Shown piece by piece: positions 35,846 to 45,261 of a stretch of 64,000 nt of DNA. The position numbers were made by a program, and so were the translations under genes. The DNA is from Pleomorphomonas sp. NRK KF1 (GTDB lineage Bacteria; Pseudomonadota; Alphaproteobacteria; Rhizobiales; Pleomorphomonadaceae), in NCBI RefSeq assembly GCF_023721755.1, contig NZ_JAMDLH010000001.1:124001-188000 (forward strand). The letters run 5' to 3'. The notes under the pieces are model-generated. The model did no database searches and was not told the DNA's origin. It worked only from the letters and a program-made list of their open reading frames with translations. Numbering within the stretch: position 1 is the stretch's first letter; each line of letters begins with the position of its first letter.

Positions 35846-36778
35846 GTGTTCGGACCTTTCAGAAGACGTTCGCCGCAGCGCCCGGCATGGAGCCGGATCG
35901 GCGCCGATGCCGATGATCTTCGGGAGTACGATGCCTTCGGGCCCTGGCTTTTGCAGATCGGGTCGGAGGCCGAGATGCCCCCGCGATTCCGATCGACCTA
36001 CGGCGGGCTGAAGCATGCCGATCACCTGATCAAGATCCCTCGCTCGATCGACCGGCGCGACGCATTTCCCGGGGCCGACCTTTACGACGCTGTCTTTGCA
36101 CTGGATGTCGACGGCTTCACGCTGCTGACGGCCACTGACGGCGCCGATGGCTTCGCCCGACGATATCTGGCCTGGGACGAAGTGGCCGCCGTACGTCTGG
36201 TGAGTAATCTTCTCCGTGCCGAGTTCGAACTGTTGCTGAAAGAGGGCGATGCACTGACGGTGCCCTACAACTCCGTCTCCGCCGATCTCATGGCTCGCGT
36301 TGTCGGCTTTGTCCGACAGCAACTCATGGAGCCGGACGACTTTGGTCCGGCTTTCGCCAACGAGGCCGAGGAGTTCGAGGATTTCTTCTTCAACGCGATG
36401 CTGGCCGAGGAGCGCCACGGCGGCCAGTTCATGCTGCCGATCCATTTCGAGCCGCCCGGAAAAACCTGCCGCAACGCTCAGAACCGCCGACGCGTCACGA
36501 CCGGCCTGTTGATCCTGCTGTCGGGAAGCGAGCTCGTGATCGTCGATCGCGAGGTGCCGATGCGGCGGAGATTTTTCGCCCATTACGCCTATCGCAAGAC
36601 TTATGTTGGTCTGGCGTCGGTGCGCGGATTCCGCGTGCAAGCACCGCCGGACAACGCACTAGGTCACTTCATGATTCTGGAACTGATCTTGGAGCAGCAG
36701 CGCCTTGGCATTCCTTGTTTCAAGGAGCCCCAGCGTGTCATCGACCTTCTGCGTCGACGCGGCGTTGCCAGACTGTGA
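35846..36778 (+). CDS. Uncharacterised protein, about 310 aa
   Basis: I do not recognise this family. It is soluble, with no signal peptide or membrane segment. It starts with a basic Phe/Arg/Pro stretch (VFGPFRRRSPQRPAW) and continues with alternating acidic helices (EFELLLKEGDALTVPYNSVS; NEAEEFEDFFFNAMLAEE) and strands (VTTGLLILLSGSELVIVDRE; YRKTYVGLASVRGFRV). The look is of a two-lobed protein with PH-like strands (weak inference). GTG at 35846 has AAGGGGGG just upstream; an ATG at 35801 would add 15 residues. It converges with the MFS gene, 10 nt apart. Confidence 0.7.
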   Translation: MFGPFRRRSPQRPAWSRIGADADDLREYDAFGPWLLQIGSEAEMPPRFRSTYGGLKHADHLIKIPRSIDRRDAFPGADLYDAVFALDVDGFTLLTATDGADGFARRYLAWDEVAAVRLVSNLLRAEFELLLKEGDALTVPYNSVSADLMARVVGFVRQQLMEPDDFGPAFANEAEEFEDFFFNAMLAEERHGGQFMLPIHFEPPGKTCRNAQNRRRVTTGLLILLSGSELVIVDREVPMRRRFFAHYAYRKTYVGLASVRGFRVQAPPDNALGHFMILELILEQQRLGIPCFKEPQRVIDLLRRRGVARL

Positions 36779-36788
36779 AGCCTTCATC

Positions 36789-38021
36789 TCATCCGGCGGT
36801 TCGCCGGAGGAGACTGCCGACCTGCAGCAGCGTTGCGAGGAGCCCGAAGGCCGCGCCGAGCGCTGCCACCGCGGGCCATCCACCATGTGGCCAGGCCGCA
36901 CCGGCCAGTGCCGAGCCCGCTGCGCCTCCCAGGAACATCAGCCCCATGAACAGCGTGTTGATGCGGGCTCGCGCTTCCGGTCGGAGTGCGTAGATGATGT
37001 GCTGGTTGGAGATCAGGGCGCTTTGCACCGCGAAGTCGAGGACAATGACGCCGACGACAAGGCCGATGATCGACGACCAGAGAGCGAAGACGGTCCATGA
37101 CAGGAGCGTCAACGCCGCGCCGAGAGCGATGACCCCATGCGGACCGCGCTGGTCGGCAATCCGGCCCGCCAACGGGGCTGCGAGAATGCCGACGAGCCCG
37201 ACGACGCCGAAGAGGCCAGCCACATCGGCGCCGAGGCCGAAGCGCGGATCTTCGAGGCGAAGCGCCAGGGCCGTCCAGAAGGCCGAAAAGGCCGCGAACA
37301 GAAGCGCCTGCGTGGCGGCAGCCAGACGCAACTCGGCAAACTCGCGGAACAGGTGGATGAGAGAGACCATCAGGCGGCCGTAGCCGAGGCCGTTGCCGGG
37401 GTGGCTTCTTGGCAGGCGCAGTCCCATCCAGAGGGCGGCGCCAGATGCGACGGGAACGCCGAGCCAGAACATGGATCGCCATCCGGCATGCTCGCCGACG
37501 AAGCCGGCCACGGTGCGGCTCAGCAGGATGCCGGCGAACAAGCCTGCCATCACCGTTCCGACCGTCGCCCCTCGTCGCTCCGGCGGGGCCAGATGGGCGG
37601 CCAGCGGCACCACCTGCTGGGCAACCGTGGCGGCGAGGCCGACGGCGAAGGAAGCGGTGAGCACCGTCGCGGCGCCCGGGGCCATCGCCGTGGCCGCGAG
37701 CGAGATCGCCAGCATGACGAACTGCGCAACGATCAGCGCCCGCCGCTCCAGGATGTCGCCGAGCGGCACCATCAGGAACAGGCCTGCCGCGTATCCAAGC
37801 TGGGTGGCGGTCGGAATGTAGGCGGTGAGCGGACTGCCGAGGTCGCTCTGCATCACGCCCAGCAGCGGCTGATTGTAGTAGATGTTGGCAACGGCAAGGC
37901 CGGCGGCGGCGGCCATCGCCAATGTGAGTCCGCGGGACAGGACGGGAAGGTTGCCCTCGGAGGCTGGCGTGGTCACGGCGGGCTCCATGCCGCTGGGCGG
38001 CTCGTTGGAATGGTCGATCAT
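36789..38021 (-). CDS. MFS transporter, probable drug/metabolite efflux
   Basis: 410 aa, 12 hydrophobic segments. The first half shows [18 protein letters not shown] and the loop motif [15 protein letters not shown] (motif A-like), and the second half [15 protein letters not shown]. This matches the DHA1-like group close to bacterial YnfM/NepI-type exporters. The substrate is unknown. It is divergent from a LysR-family gene with a 77-nt shared control region, the classic arrangement for a LysR-controlled exporter. ATG at 38021 is used; no strong binding site is present. Confidence 0.9.
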   Translation of the reverse strand: MIDHSNEPPSGMEPAVTTPASEGNLPVLSRGLTLAMAAAAGLAVANIYYNQPLLGVMQSDLGSPLTAYIPTATQLGYAAGLFLMVPLGDILERRALIVAQFVMLAISLAATAMAPGAATVLTASFAVGLAATVAQQVVPLAAHLAPPERRGATVGTVMAGLFAGILLSRTVAGFVGEHAGWRSMFWLGVPVASGAALWMGLRLPRSHPGNGLGYGRLMVSLIHLFREFAELRLAAATQALLFAAFSAFWTALALRLEDPRFGLGADVAGLFGVVGLVGILAAPLAGRIADQRGPHGVIALGAALTLLSWTVFALWSSIIGLVVGVIVLDFAVQSALISNQHIIYALRPEARARINTLFMGLMFLGGAAGSALAGAAWPHGGWPAVAALGAAFGLLATLLQVGSLLRRTAG

Positions 38022-38081
38022 GAGGGCATAGTACAAATCATAACGAGTTGGCGTATAGTGCGGCCAAGAGATAGGGCCGTA

Positions 38082-38096
38082 TAACGGATATCGTTA
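38082..38096. promoter_or_regulatory. Palindrome in the MFS/LysR divergent promoter
   Basis: TAACGGATATCGTTA: 5-bp arms TAACG/CGTTA around GATAT, ending 2 nt before the LysR start codon. A related half-site (ATAACGAG) lies at 38040-38047 near the MFS start. LysR proteins bind such interrupted palindromes, so autoregulation is plausible. Confidence 0.45.
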
Positions 38097-38098
38097 GA

Positions 38099-39007
38099 AT
38101 GAACATTGATTGCGTTGCCGTTTTCGTCGAGGCTACGCGAACCGGCAGTCTGGCCGCCGCCGCGCGTGAACTCGGCTTGGTGCCCATGGCAGCCTCACGC
38201 CGGCTCGCCGCCCTGGAGGCCGAACTCGGTGTTCGATTGGTTCATCGGACGACGCGGGCGCTGGCGCTGACCGCCGAGGGCGAAGCCTTTCTGCCATATG
38301 CGGAGGCGATGATCGAGGATGCCGCCAACGCGCGCGCTGCCCTCCGACCGTCGGCATCGGGCGTTGCAGGTCTGCTGCGCCTCACAGCCTCCGAGCCCTT
38401 CGGCCGCAAGGTGATTGGTGAGATGCTGCCGGCGTTTCTCGCTGCCAACCCCGATCTTCGCGTCGACCTGCTGCTCACCGACGATCTCGTCGACATCGTG
38501 GCCGCCGGCATGGACGTCGCCATCCGTATCGCGCCTTTGCGTGACAGCTCGCTGGTGGCGCGCCGCCTTGCCGACAGCCCGCGCCGCCTGTACGCTTCTC
38601 CCGAGTACCTGGCGTTCGCCGGCATGCCGCGTCGGCTTGCCGATCTTGAAAAGCATCAGTGCCTGGTCCTTTCCGGTGCGACCCATTGGGCATTCGCCGT
38701 CGGCGACCGAACGCGACGCCTGCGCGTCGCGGGCCGCTATTCCAGCAATTCAATCGAAGCTCTTCACGAGGCTTGCCAGCGGGGAGTGGGCATTACGCTG
38801 CTCGCAGAATGGAACGCTGCCGACGATGTCGCCGCCGGTCGTCTGGTCGCATTGCCGCTCGAGGACGGCGAACCGGAAGGGCTCGCTATCTGGGCTGTTT
38901 ACCCGACAGCGCGATTGGTGCCGCCAAAGGCGCGATTGTTCGTCGAGGCGCTAAAATCGCACCTCGAACAGAAGAAGGGCGCTTCGACATTGGTTGACGA
39001 AGGGTAA
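38099..39007 (+). CDS. LysR-family transcriptional regulator
   Basis: 302 aa. The N-terminal winged helix-turn-helix reads VFVEATRTGSLAAAARELGL, then ASRRLAALEAELGVRLVHRT and LTAEGEAFLPYA. The effector domain follows (GLLRLTASEPFGRKVIGEMLP, VDLLLTDDLVDIVAAGMDVAIRI, YASPEYLAFAG). It belongs to the large subgroup related to AaeR/DmlR-type regulators. Divergence from the MFS gene makes that gene its likely target. Inducer unknown. Confidence 0.92.
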   Translation: MNIDCVAVFVEATRTGSLAAAARELGLVPMAASRRLAALEAELGVRLVHRTTRALALTAEGEAFLPYAEAMIEDAANARAALRPSASGVAGLLRLTASEPFGRKVIGEMLPAFLAANPDLRVDLLLTDDLVDIVAAGMDVAIRIAPLRDSSLVARRLADSPRRLYASPEYLAFAGMPRRLADLEKHQCLVLSGATHWAFAVGDRTRRLRVAGRYSSNSIEALHEACQRGVGITLLAEWNAADDVAAGRLVALPLEDGEPEGLAIWAVYPTARLVPPKARLFVEALKSHLEQKKGASTLVDEG

Positions 39008-39101
39008 AAAACGGCGGATTTTTCCGAACCATCCCCTTGCTTGCCGTGATCTAGCGGCCTATACCCCGCCGCTCGGGCAGCAACCGCCCGTATCAAATGG
39101 A

Positions 39102-39212
39102 ATGACTGCAATGAACGACAGCCTGATCGCAGATCTCGTTTTCCCTGCCATCAGGACTCTCATTCATGCCCGTTTCCATCACGCTTTCCGGTCTCAGCTA
39201 TTCTACGCCTGA
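39102..39212 (+). CDS. Short ORF overlapping the ABC-F start (possible leader peptide)
   Basis: 36 codons (MTAMNDSLIADLVFPAI...) beginning 64 nt before the ABC-F start codon and ending 47 nt inside that gene in another frame. Translation of this ORF would run through the ABC-F initiation site, so the two could be coupled. The binding site in front of it is weak (ATGGA). No family is recognised. Confidence 0.3.
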   Translation: MTAMNDSLIADLVFPAIRTLIHARFHHAFRSQLFYA

Positions 39213-40770
39213 CGGCCGTCTTCTATTCGACAACCTCAGCATCGCCTTCAACGCCGAGCGCACCGGTCTCGTCGGGCGCAACGGCGTGGGAAAGTCGACG
39301 CTTCTTCGCTTGATCTCCGGCGAACTGGCGCCTCGCTCGGGCACCATCGCCGTCGGCGGGCGCCTCGCCGTGTTGCGGCAGATCGTGGCGCCGCCTGCGG
39401 ACATGACCGTCGCCGACCTGTTTGGTGTCGCAGACGATTTGATGCTGCTTGAGCGCGCCGAGGCGGGCGAGGCAAGCCTCACCGAACTGGCCGAAGCCGA
39501 CTGGACCCTTCCGACGCGCCTCGAGGCCGCGCTCTCCCGGCTCGGTCTCGCTGTCCGACCGGCGACGTTCCTTACGGCATTGTCTGGTGGTGAGGCGACG
39601 CGAGCCGCCTTGGCAGCACTCACTTTCGGCGAGCCGGACATGCTGCTGCTCGACGAACCCACCAACAATCTCGATCGCGACGGGCGCCGGGCGGTGATCG
39701 ATCTTCTCGCCGGCTGGAGAGGCGGCGCGGTGGTGATCAGCCACGACCGGGAACTGCTGGAGACCATGGATGCCATTGTCGAGCTGACGTCGCTCGGCGC
39801 CGGGCGATATGGTGGCGGCTGGAGCGCCTACCGGGCGCGCAAGGCCATCGAACTTGCCGCGGCGCGGCACGATCTCGACGATGCCGAGCGGCGGCTCGTC
39901 GGCGAGAAACAGTCGGTCCAGATTCAGGCCGAAAAGCAGGCGCGACGGGCCGGGGTGGGGGTGCGCAAGGCCAAGAAAGGTGACATGCCCAAGATCGTGG
40001 CCGGTGGCCTCGCGCGGAAAGCGGAAGAGACGCGCGCCGCCGACGCCCGGCTTGGCGAGCGCCGCATGGCCGCCGCCGCTTCGGCCGTGGAGGAGGCCCG
40101 TGGCAAGCTTGAGGTTCTCGCTCCTTTCTCGGTCAGTTTGCCGCCATCCGGTCTCGTTGACGATCGCCTCGTTCTGCGGCTGGATGCGGTCTCGGTCGGC
40201 TACGGCGACAAGGCGCTCGTCCGCGACCTGTCGCTGGAAGTCCGGGGACCGGAACGTGTTGCGATCACCGGACCGAACGGATCGGGTAAGTCCACGCTTC
40301 TGAGGGCGATCATCGGCGACCGTCCGCCGCTGTCGGGACGGGCGGACAGGCGCGTCGACTTCGCCTTTCTCGATCAGCGGGTCTCGCTTCTCGACGAGGG
40401 CGAGACGATCCGCGATGCCTATCGCCGTCTCGACCCTGGAGCCAGCGAGGAAGCCTGCCGGGCGAGTCTTGCCAGGTTCAAGTTCCGGGCCGATGCCGCG
40501 CTCAGGACGGTTGGAAGCCTGTCGGGAGGCGAGCGTCTCAGGGCCGGGCTGGCCTGCGTGCTCGGCCGCGCCAAGCCACCCCAACTCCTTATTCTGGACG
40601 AACCCACCAACCATCTCGATGTCGAGTCGATCGAGACCGTGGAAGCCGGGCTTCGGGCCTATGATGGAGCACTTCTGGTTGTGAGCCACGACGAGGCCTT
40701 TCTCAATGCCATCTCCATCGGCCGGCGCATCGAACTCGCCTCGGCAGAGGGTGGGACTCGGATGGCTTAA
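39166..40770 (+). CDS. ABC-F family ATPase
   Basis: 534 aa, two ABC ATPase domains in one chain and no membrane segment. Domain 1 has GRNGVGKST, LSGGEATRAALA and LLLDEPTNNLD; domain 2 has GPNGSGKST, LSGGERLRAGLA and LILDEPTNHLD. They are joined by a charged linker (about 225-325) that acts on the ribosome in this family. ABC-F proteins resolve stalled or antibiotic-bound ribosomes. The assignment to a resistance or housekeeping subfamily is open. AGGA lies 9 nt before the ATG at 39166, and a short ORF overlaps the start. Confidence 0.92.
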   Translation: MPVSITLSGLSYSTPDGRLLFDNLSIAFNAERTGLVGRNGVGKSTLLRLISGELAPRSGTIAVGGRLAVLRQIVAPPADMTVADLFGVADDLMLLERAEAGEASLTELAEADWTLPTRLEAALSRLGLAVRPATFLTALSGGEATRAALAALTFGEPDMLLLDEPTNNLDRDGRRAVIDLLAGWRGGAVVISHDRELLETMDAIVELTSLGAGRYGGGWSAYRARKAIELAAARHDLDDAERRLVGEKQSVQIQAEKQARRAGVGVRKAKKGDMPKIVAGGLARKAEETRAADARLGERRMAAAASAVEEARGKLEVLAPFSVSLPPSGLVDDRLVLRLDAVSVGYGDKALVRDLSLEVRGPERVAITGPNGSGKSTLLRAIIGDRPPLSGRADRRVDFAFLDQRVSLLDEGETIRDAYRRLDPGASEEACRASLARFKFRADAALRTVGSLSGGERLRAGLACVLGRAKPPQLLILDEPTNHLDVESIETVEAGLRAYDGALLVVSHDEAFLNAISIGRRIELASAEGGTRMA

Positions 40771-40897
40771 CCTCCACCGAACTTGCTCGGTATGGGAATC
40801 ATAATCGATTGAAAGCCGTCGATCCGGGCGTTTTTGGATTGGAGTCGCGACTCTGGTGCCTTCCATGGAGCGCTATTTCGAACTTCATAGTACAAAC

Positions 40898-40918
40898 TAC
40901 GTATTTAATACGTAGTGG
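40898..40918. repeat. 21-bp palindrome in the spacer before pckG
   Basis: Perfect 9-bp arms ACTACGTAT and ATACGTAGT around TTA. Another CACGTAGAA follows at 40920-40928. It sits 128 nt after the ABC-F stop and 456 nt before pckG. With an AT-rich core and no T-run it looks like a binding site for a dimeric repressor (GntR- or TetR-like geometry) rather than a terminator. The rest of 40771-41190 shows no gene. Confidence 0.6.
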
Positions 40919-41190
40919 CACGTAGAACTTTGGGCGAAACCGGTAACCGGATCGTTTGATGCAGGAAAAAGCCCGGAAATTAGCCGAAATGCTCAGTTGA
41001 CTGGACCGATTTGAGTGAAATGTTCATATTTTGTTCTATTATTTTGCGTCTGGTATCTATCGCCTCGTACGGTCTTACAACGATTGATCCCTCATACTTC
41101 AGTCGGTATTGTCTTTTTCAGGAACGCTAATCCGGGCCGCTCGGTTATGGGTGCCGGGCGTTGGAGAGACTGGTAGGAGAGTTGATCGTC

Positions 41191-41334
41191 ATGGGGTTGT
41201 CTGATGGGGCCGAGAGGTTCCCGATGCTACTCTTTTGTGGTGTAGCCGCCACGGCGGACGTCTCTTTCTTCAGGCTGCGAACCTTACCCACCCCTATCGG
41301 CGCATCGTCTCATAAGTCCTCTCTACGCAAATGA
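41191..41334 (+). CDS. Possible 47-aa ORF upstream of pckG
   Basis: Starts [20 protein letters not shown], with AGGAGA about 10 nt before the ATG, and ends 40 nt before the pckG start. Composition is not clearly coding and no family is recognised. It may be an untranslated leader of pckG instead. Confidence 0.2.
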   Translation: MGLSDGAERFPMLLFCGVAATADVSFFRLRTLPTPIGASSHKSSLRK

Positions 41335-41374
41335 GACCGGAACGGGCGGCGATATGTCCATCGGAGAAAAGCTG

Positions 41375-43192
41375 ATGTCACAAGCTCCTACCAAGAATGC
41401 CAAGCTTATCGCCTGGGTTGAAGAAGTCGCCAAGCTGACGACCCCGGACCGCGTCTATTGGTGCGATGGTTCGCAGGAAGAATATGATCGTCTCTGCCAG
41501 GAGCTGGTCGACGGCGGCACCTTCACGCGCCTGAACCCCGCCAAGCGCCCCAACAGCTTCCTCGCCCGTTCCAATCCGTCGGACGTCGCTCGCGTCGAGG
41601 ACCGTACCTACATCTGCTCCAAGACCAAGGAAGAAGCTGGTCCGACCAACAACTGGGCCGATCCGGCCGAGATGCGCGCCACCATGAACGGCCTGTTCAA
41701 GGGCTGCATGAAGGGCCGTACCATGTACGTGATCCCCTTCTCCATGGGGCCGCTCGGTTCGAAGATTGCCCAGATCGGCGTCGAACTGACCGACAGCGCC
41801 TATGTCGCCGTCCACATGCGCATCATGACCCGCATGGGCCAGAAGGTGCTGGACGTGCTGGGTAACGACGAGTTCGTGCCGTGCATCCACTCGGTCGGCG
41901 CTCCGCTCGAGCCCGGCCAGAAGGACGTCGCCTGGCCCTGCAACGACACCAAGTACATCGTCCACTTCCCTGAAACCCGCGAGATCATGTCCTTCGGTTC
42001 GGGCTACGGCGGCAACGCCCTGCTCGGCAAGAAGTGTCTGGCCCTGCGCATCGCTTCGGTCATGGCCCGCGATGAGGGCTGGCTGGCCGAGCATATGCTC
42101 ATCCTCGGCGTCAAGAACCCCAAGGGCGAGAAGTCCTACGTCGCTGCTGCCTTCCCGTCGGCCTGCGGCAAGACCAACTTCGCCATGCTGATCCCGCCGA
42201 AGGCCTACAAGGGCTGGGAAGTCACCACCATCGGTGACGACATCGCTTGGATCAAGCCGGACGCCAACGGCGAACTGCGCGCCATCAACCCCGAGAACGG
42301 CCTGTTCGGCGTTGCCCCCGGCACCAACGAAGTGTCGAACCCGAACGCGCTTGCCACCCTCAAGGCCAACTGCATCTTCACCAACGTCGCCCTGACCGAC
42401 GACGGTGACGTGTGGTGGGAAGGCCTCGACGGCGAGACCCCGAAGCACCTGATCGACTGGACCGGCAAGGACTGGACCCCGGATTGCGGCCGTCCCGCCG
42501 CCCATGCGAACAGCCGCTTCACCGCTCCGGCCAGCCAGGTTCCGTCGATCGACGCCGCCTGGGAAGATCCTGCTGGTGTTCCGATCTCCGCCTTCATCGT
42601 CGGTGGTCGCGTCTCCAAGGCCTTCCCGCTGGTCATGCAGTCCTTCTCGTGGAGCCACGGCGTCTATCTCGCCGCCACCATGGGTTCGGAAGCGACCGCC
42701 GCCGCCGTCGGTCAGGCCGCCATGCGCCGCGACCCGTTCGCCATGCTGCCGTTCTGCGGCTACAACATGGCCGACTATTGGGCGCACTGGCTGAACCTCG
42801 GCCGCAAGCTGCCGGCTGCCCCGGGCATCTTCCGCGTCAACTGGTTCCGCAAGGACGAGAACGGCAAGTTCATGTGGCCGGGCTACGGCGAGAACATGCG
42901 CGCCCTCGAGTGGATCGTCGGACGCGTCAAGGGCACGGCTGCCGCTGTCGAGAGCCCCTATGGTCTCGTTCCGCGCTACTCGGACCTGAACATGGAAGGC
43001 GTCGATTTCCCGAAGGCCAAGTACGACGAGATCGTCAAGGTCGAGAAGGAAAAGGGTCTGGCCGAGGCCGAGGACCAGGTATCGCACTTCGCCAAGTTCG
43101 GCGATCGCCTGCCCAAGGAAATGGAGCTGGAGCGCCAGCTGCTGGTCGCCCGCCTCGAGCGTTCGCCGGCCGTTTGGTCCCTCAAGGACTGA
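41375..43192 (+). CDS. pckG: Phosphoenolpyruvate carboxykinase (GTP)
   Basis: 605 aa. It converts oxaloacetate and GTP to PEP, CO2 and GDP, the first committed step of gluconeogenesis. GTP-type signatures are clear: the P-loop [37 protein letters not shown] and [14 protein letters not shown]. This class is unrelated in sequence to the ATP-using PckA found in most rhizobia. ATG at 41375 is preferred since GGAGA lies 7 nt upstream; an in-frame ATG at 41354 would add 7 residues. It is monocistronic, with a long upstream region and a hairpin downstream. Confidence 0.96.
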   Translation: MSQAPTKNAKLIAWVEEVAKLTTPDRVYWCDGSQEEYDRLCQELVDGGTFTRLNPAKRPNSFLARSNPSDVARVEDRTYICSKTKEEAGPTNNWADPAEMRATMNGLFKGCMKGRTMYVIPFSMGPLGSKIAQIGVELTDSAYVAVHMRIMTRMGQKVLDVLGNDEFVPCIHSVGAPLEPGQKDVAWPCNDTKYIVHFPETREIMSFGSGYGGNALLGKKCLALRIASVMARDEGWLAEHMLILGVKNPKGEKSYVAAAFPSACGKTNFAMLIPPKAYKGWEVTTIGDDIAWIKPDANGELRAINPENGLFGVAPGTNEVSNPNALATLKANCIFTNVALTDDGDVWWEGLDGETPKHLIDWTGKDWTPDCGRPAAHANSRFTAPASQVPSIDAAWEDPAGVPISAFIVGGRVSKAFPLVMQSFSWSHGVYLAATMGSEATAAAVGQAAMRRDPFAMLPFCGYNMADYWAHWLNLGRKLPAAPGIFRVNWFRKDENGKFMWPGYGENMRALEWIVGRVKGTAAAVESPYGLVPRYSDLNMEGVDFPKAKYDEIVKVEKEKGLAEAEDQVSHFAKFGDRLPKEMELERQLLVARLERSPAVWSLKD

Positions 43193-43232
43193 TCTATCCG
43201 GTAAGCCCTAGGCTTTGCTGACGACATGAAGG

Positions 43233-43263
43233 ACGGCCCTCGGCAACGGGGGCCGTTCTGCTT
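43233..43263 (+). terminator. Terminator of pckG
   Basis: ACGGCCC (43233-43239) pairs with GGGCCGT (43250-43256) and is followed by TCTGCTTT, 40 nt after the pckG stop. Confidence 0.6.
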
Positions 43264-43354
43264 TATGGCCTACGTCGCAATCCCGATGTCATCGCCTGCT
43301 GACGCTTGCTGTCATCGCCGGGCGCACAGATAAGGCAAGCAAACGGAGGCAGAT

Positions 43355-43561
43355 GTGAGTATTCTTAACCGCGCGTGGCATGAGGCAAACCCCATGCCGA
43401 AGAATCCGACGCCTGAGCAGCGCATGGCCTGGCATGCCGGCCACGCGGCGAACTGTCCCTGTCGCGCCATGCCGGCCGGAGTGATCCGCCTGTTCGTCGA
43501 TCGCGGTTTGCCGGTTCCCGATCAATTGGCGCTTCACAAGACGGCCGACCGGAAGGGGTGA
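43355..43561 (+). CDS. Conserved small hypothetical protein
   Basis: 68 aa: HEANPMPKNPTPEQRMAWHA, then GHAANCPCRAMPAGVI. I recall similar short proteins in many Hyphomicrobiales (HEANPMPKNAT...RxxWH...C-x-C) without assigned function. The CPC pair and several His suggest a metal or redox role (inference). The start is GTG at 43355, fixed by GGAGG at 43345-43349 with 5-nt spacing; an overlapping ATG is immediately followed by TGA. Confidence 0.75.
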   Translation: MSILNRAWHEANPMPKNPTPEQRMAWHAGHAANCPCRAMPAGVIRLFVDRGLPVPDQLALHKTADRKG

Positions 43562-43889
43562 ACCGCGCGGCTTCCGAGATCCTGCTCATGTGGATCTCTG
43601 ATCGATCAAGTAGATAGATCGCGCAGTCGTGATCGCAATAATTAGCACGACCTCAGGATTTTTCTGGAACCTTTTCGGGTTTCAATCATACTTATGTACG
43701 GGCCGCCGAAAGGGGCCGTCGTCCGCCTCTGGCGGACCCCGGCTCCGGACCGGACTTCATTTCATTGGCGACGATCCTCTCCGGCCTCGGTTGCAGTTTC
43801 AGTTGGCGCCATCGGACGTTTGCGATTTCGGCCTTGTTGAAGACCGTGGAACCGATGCCGCCGCGATAACGTAGGTGGGGGACCATGCG
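43562..43889. other. Spacer before cfa
   Basis: 328 bp, no gene seen. It holds a short G/C hairpin (GTCCGCC-TCT-GGCGGAC at 43721-43737) and an AT-rich block near 43605-43650 that may contain the cfa promoter. Confidence 0.4.
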
Positions 43890-45185
43890 ATGGTCTGGGC
43901 GGAAAATATTCTCCGCGGCCTGCTGAACAAGCTGGTGACGCGGGGTTCATTTGAAGTTGAACTCTACAACGGAGCGCGCTGGACCTTCGGCGATGGAAGC
44001 GGCAAGCGCGTCGTGGTTCGCATCGCCGACCGGAAGGTCGCGGCTGAGCTGATCCGCGACCCTGAGGTCCGGTTCGGCGAACTCTATATGGACGGTCGGC
44101 TCGATATCGTGGAAGGCACGCTCTACGAGCTTCTCGAGCTGTTGCTGCAGCATGGCGTGGGCATGCGCCAGTTCACCGGTCGCAGGCTGTTCCTGATGGC
44201 GCGCAAGATCCGGCACCTACTGGTCGGGCGCAACACGTTGCTTCGGTCGCGCCGCAACGTCGTCCATCACTACGACCTCAACGCAGCCTTTTACGATCTG
44301 TTCCTGGATACCGATCGCCAGTATTCCTGCGCCTACTATGCCGCTCCGGACATGACGCTCGAGGAGGCCCAGCGCGCCAAGTGCCGGCACCTCGCCGCCA
44401 AGCTCCTGATCGATCCGGGCATGAGCGTGCTCGACATCGGCTCCGGCTGGGGCGGGCTCGGACTCTACCTCGCCGAGGTCGGGCAGGCTGGTCGCGTCAA
44501 GGGCGTCACGCTGTCCGACGAGCAACTGGCGATTGCCAGAAAACGCGCCGGCGACAAGGGCTACGACCATGTGAAGTTCGAGCTCGAAGACTACCGCAAC
44601 ACGCGCGGGACCTTCGACCGCATCATTTCGGTCGGCATGTTCGAGCATGTCGGGCCCCAGAACTACGACACCTATTTCCGCAAGGCGGCCGATCTTCTGG
44701 CCGACGACGGCGTGTTCATGATGCACACCATCGGCCATACATCGACGCCGGGGCTGACCAACGGCTGGATCACCAAGTACATCTTCCCGGGCGGTCACTT
44801 GCCGGCTTTGTCAGAGGTGGTGACCGCCGTCGAGAAATCCGGACTGATGATGGCCGACGTGGAAGTGCTGCGTCATCACTATGCCGACACCCTTCGCGAG
44901 TGGCGTTCTCGTTTCATGGCTCGGCGCGACAAGGCGCTGTCGCTCTACGACGAACGCTTCTGCCGGATGTGGGAGTGCTATCTGGCCATGTGCGAAGCGG
45001 CTTTCCGCTTCCTCGATGTCGTCGTCTACCAGTTCCAGCTCACCCACCGGAACGACGTTGTGCCGATCACCCGCGATTATATCGCCGAGCGGGAAGCTGC
45101 CCTGTTCGCTCGCGAGAAGGCGCTGGGCGAGCCGACGGCGGCGCGCTCCTGGCGGGACATGGCCACGGTCATCTCGGCCGGATAG
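43890..45185 (+). CDS. cfa: Cyclopropane-fatty-acyl-phospholipid synthase
   Basis: 431 aa. It methylenates cis double bonds of membrane phospholipid acyl chains with S-adenosylmethionine. The SAM-binding motif is VLDIGSGWGGLGLYLA, and the family blocks NVVHHYDLNAAFYDLFLD, YSCAYYAAPDMTLEEAQ, GVTLSDEQLAIA, VGMFEHVG and KYIFPGGHLP are present. The N-terminal third is the lipid-interacting domain. ATG at 43890 has GGTGGGGGA upstream; GTG at 43875 is the alternative. It is convergent with the SpoU methyltransferase gene. Confidence 0.94.
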   Translation: MVWAENILRGLLNKLVTRGSFEVELYNGARWTFGDGSGKRVVVRIADRKVAAELIRDPEVRFGELYMDGRLDIVEGTLYELLELLLQHGVGMRQFTGRRLFLMARKIRHLLVGRNTLLRSRRNVVHHYDLNAAFYDLFLDTDRQYSCAYYAAPDMTLEEAQRAKCRHLAAKLLIDPGMSVLDIGSGWGGLGLYLAEVGQAGRVKGVTLSDEQLAIARKRAGDKGYDHVKFELEDYRNTRGTFDRIISVGMFEHVGPQNYDTYFRKAADLLADDGVFMMHTIGHTSTPGLTNGWITKYIFPGGHLPALSEVVTAVEKSGLMMADVEVLRHHYADTLREWRSRFMARRDKALSLYDERFCRMWECYLAMCEAAFRFLDVVVYQFQLTHRNDVVPITRDYIAEREAALFAREKALGEPTAARSWRDMATVISAG

Positions 45186-45261
45186 GCCGGCGTCGCTTTA
45201 TGTCTTGTCCAGCCTATTTCTCGGGAAGCGAGGTTGGGCAGGTCCGGCGCGCTCAACGCGC

